Origin: Spirochaetaceae bacterium
GTDB taxonomy: Bacteria; Spirochaetota; Spirochaetia; Treponematales; Breznakiellaceae
NCBI GenBank assembly: GCA_031255115.1
Contig: JAIRTD010000204.1
Coordinates: 1-5,996, forward strand
Direction: 5' to 3'
DNA length: 5,996 nt
Shown here one piece after another: positions 5,459 through 5,996 of this stretch. A program made the position numbers and the translations under genes. The notes beneath the pieces are model-generated. The model made no database searches. It was given only the letters and a program-made list of their open reading frames with translations, and was not told the DNA's origin. Numbering within the stretch: position 1 is the stretch's first letter; every line of letters begins with the position of its first letter.

Positions 5459-5818
5459 ATGCGGCCTTTGGATCATTTTTTTTCGCTGGCGGACCGGGAA
5501 GAGCTTTGTTCCCCGGAGGGAAGGCTTGGCCGGGAATTTGTAAAACTCATCGCTCCCTCTTTGGGGGAGGCAAGCGCCCTGGACCTCTGTGTTCGTACCT
5601 GCGCCCGCCTGGGCGACAAGGCCGGTTTTGCCCTGGGAAACATGGCCGCTTTTTTGCTTGGCGAATTTGACGACCGGACCATGGTTCTTGATGACGCGGA
5701 CTGGGACGAAATCCGCGAAAGCATCGAGGACGCGGCGGACCATATTGACCTTACCACCCTCACCTGCCTTATGGACGGCCTCCTTTCGCGGGGCAGATTA
5801 AACCAGGAGAAGCCCTGA
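5459..5818 (+). CDS. Small acidic protein, unknown function
   Basis: The 119-residue product has no family I recognise. It has no signal peptide or membrane segment, so it is probably cytoplasmic. It is strongly acidic (24 Asp/Glu against 13 Lys/Arg), with an Asp/Glu-dense stretch at about 69-97, and looks mostly helical. Four cysteines are at 17, 44, 48 and 103; C44-x3-C48 is a spaced pair but there is no full metal motif. The case for a real gene is its codon use, which is like that of its neighbours, and a soluble-protein-like composition. ATG 5459 is the only reasonable start: an in-frame stop lies 9 codons upstream, and there is no Shine-Dalgarno at normal spacing (AAGGA at 5434-5438 is 20 nt away). 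The last four codons and the stop (from CAGGAGAAGCCCTGA) match the 41-bp repeat that follows, so the C-terminus may have been set by the repeat. It is divergent from ptsN. Confidence 0.72.
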   Translation: MRPLDHFFSLADREELCSPEGRLGREFVKLIAPSLGEASALDLCVRTCARLGDKAGFALGNMAAFLLGEFDDRTMVLDDADWDEIRESIEDAADHIDLTTLTCLMDGLLSRGRLNQEKP

Positions 5819-5996
5819 CCCTTTCAAAATAGTGGGGAAGAAGCCAGCAGAAGCTCTGTCCCTTTCAAACTATAGGAGAAGAGGCCCGGAGAAGCTCTGT
5901 CCCCTTCAAAATATAGGAGAAGAGGTCAGCAGAAGCTCTGACCCTTTCAAAATAGTGGGGAAGAAGCCAGGAGAAGCTCTGTCCCTTTCAAAATAG
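5803..5996. repeat. 41-bp tandem repeat array running off the window end
   Basis: Units that begin with GAAGC start at 5809, 5850, 5891, 5932 and 5973, an exact 41-bp period. The fifth is cut by the window edge. Homology reaches back to 5803, inside the end of the preceding gene. The part GAAGCTCTGTCCCTTTCAAA is nearly constant. The other half has two versions: A, with GTGGGGAAGAAGCC (units 1, 4 and by its first bases 5), and B, with TATAGGAGAAGAGG (units 2, 3). The order is A-B-B-A-A. The whole unit is conserved with only point differences, so there are no spacers and it is not a CRISPR array. The 41-bp period is not a multiple of three and frames contain stops, so it is not a coding repeat. 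No strong internal hairpin is seen. Confidence 0.93.

Noticed and set aside
5399..5996. TTCAAAATA shared by the 20-bp palindrome and the 41-bp units
   Set aside because: A 9-base AT-rich match is expected by chance; the flanks do not align.
5803..5996. Reading the right-edge array as a CRISPR
   Set aside because: The full 41-bp unit is conserved with only point differences. There are no unique spacers, and no cas gene is in the window.

Overview
The window reads as ordinary chromosome of a bacterium with roughly balanced base composition. A spirochaete of the Treponema lineage, perhaps of the termite-gut type, fits best. This rests on the general look of the proteins (clostridial-type short SerA, stand-alone PTS IIA protein, exported YD- and HEAT-repeat proteins) and is inference, not a database match. 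There are six convincing protein genes, no RNA gene, no CRISPR array, no insertion sequence and no phage gene.

Layout. Positions 1-214 hold no convincing gene but two striking inverted repeats: a 50-bp perfect palindrome and a 19-bp-arm hairpin just upstream of serA. serA (D-3-phosphoglycerate dehydrogenase, serine synthesis) follows. Next is a membrane-anchored lytic transglycosylase with its own promoter-like sequence. After a hairpin and a second promoter of the same form (TTGCTT, 17 bp, TATAAT), two genes lie 15 bp apart: a secreted YD-repeat-like protein and a secreted HEAT-repeat-like protein. These probably form an operon. A 241-bp convergent gap with a 56-bp-spaced direct repeat separates them from ptsN on the minus strand. 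A divergent intergenic region then leads to a small acidic protein of unknown function. Its last codons run into a 41-bp tandem repeat array that continues past the window end.

How the genes relate. The transglycosylase, YD-repeat and HEAT-repeat proteins all appear to act at or beyond the inner membrane, so the middle of the window looks like a cell-envelope block. serA and ptsN are housekeeping and regulatory genes with no evident functional link to that block.

The points most worth a second look are the 41-bp repeat array at the right edge, the perfect palindrome and hairpin before serA, the divergent pair whose -10 elements lie only 6-7 nt from the start codons with no Shine-Dalgarno sequence (possible leaderless mRNAs), and the uncharacterised exported YD/HEAT pair. 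I do not see a clear new multi-gene system.
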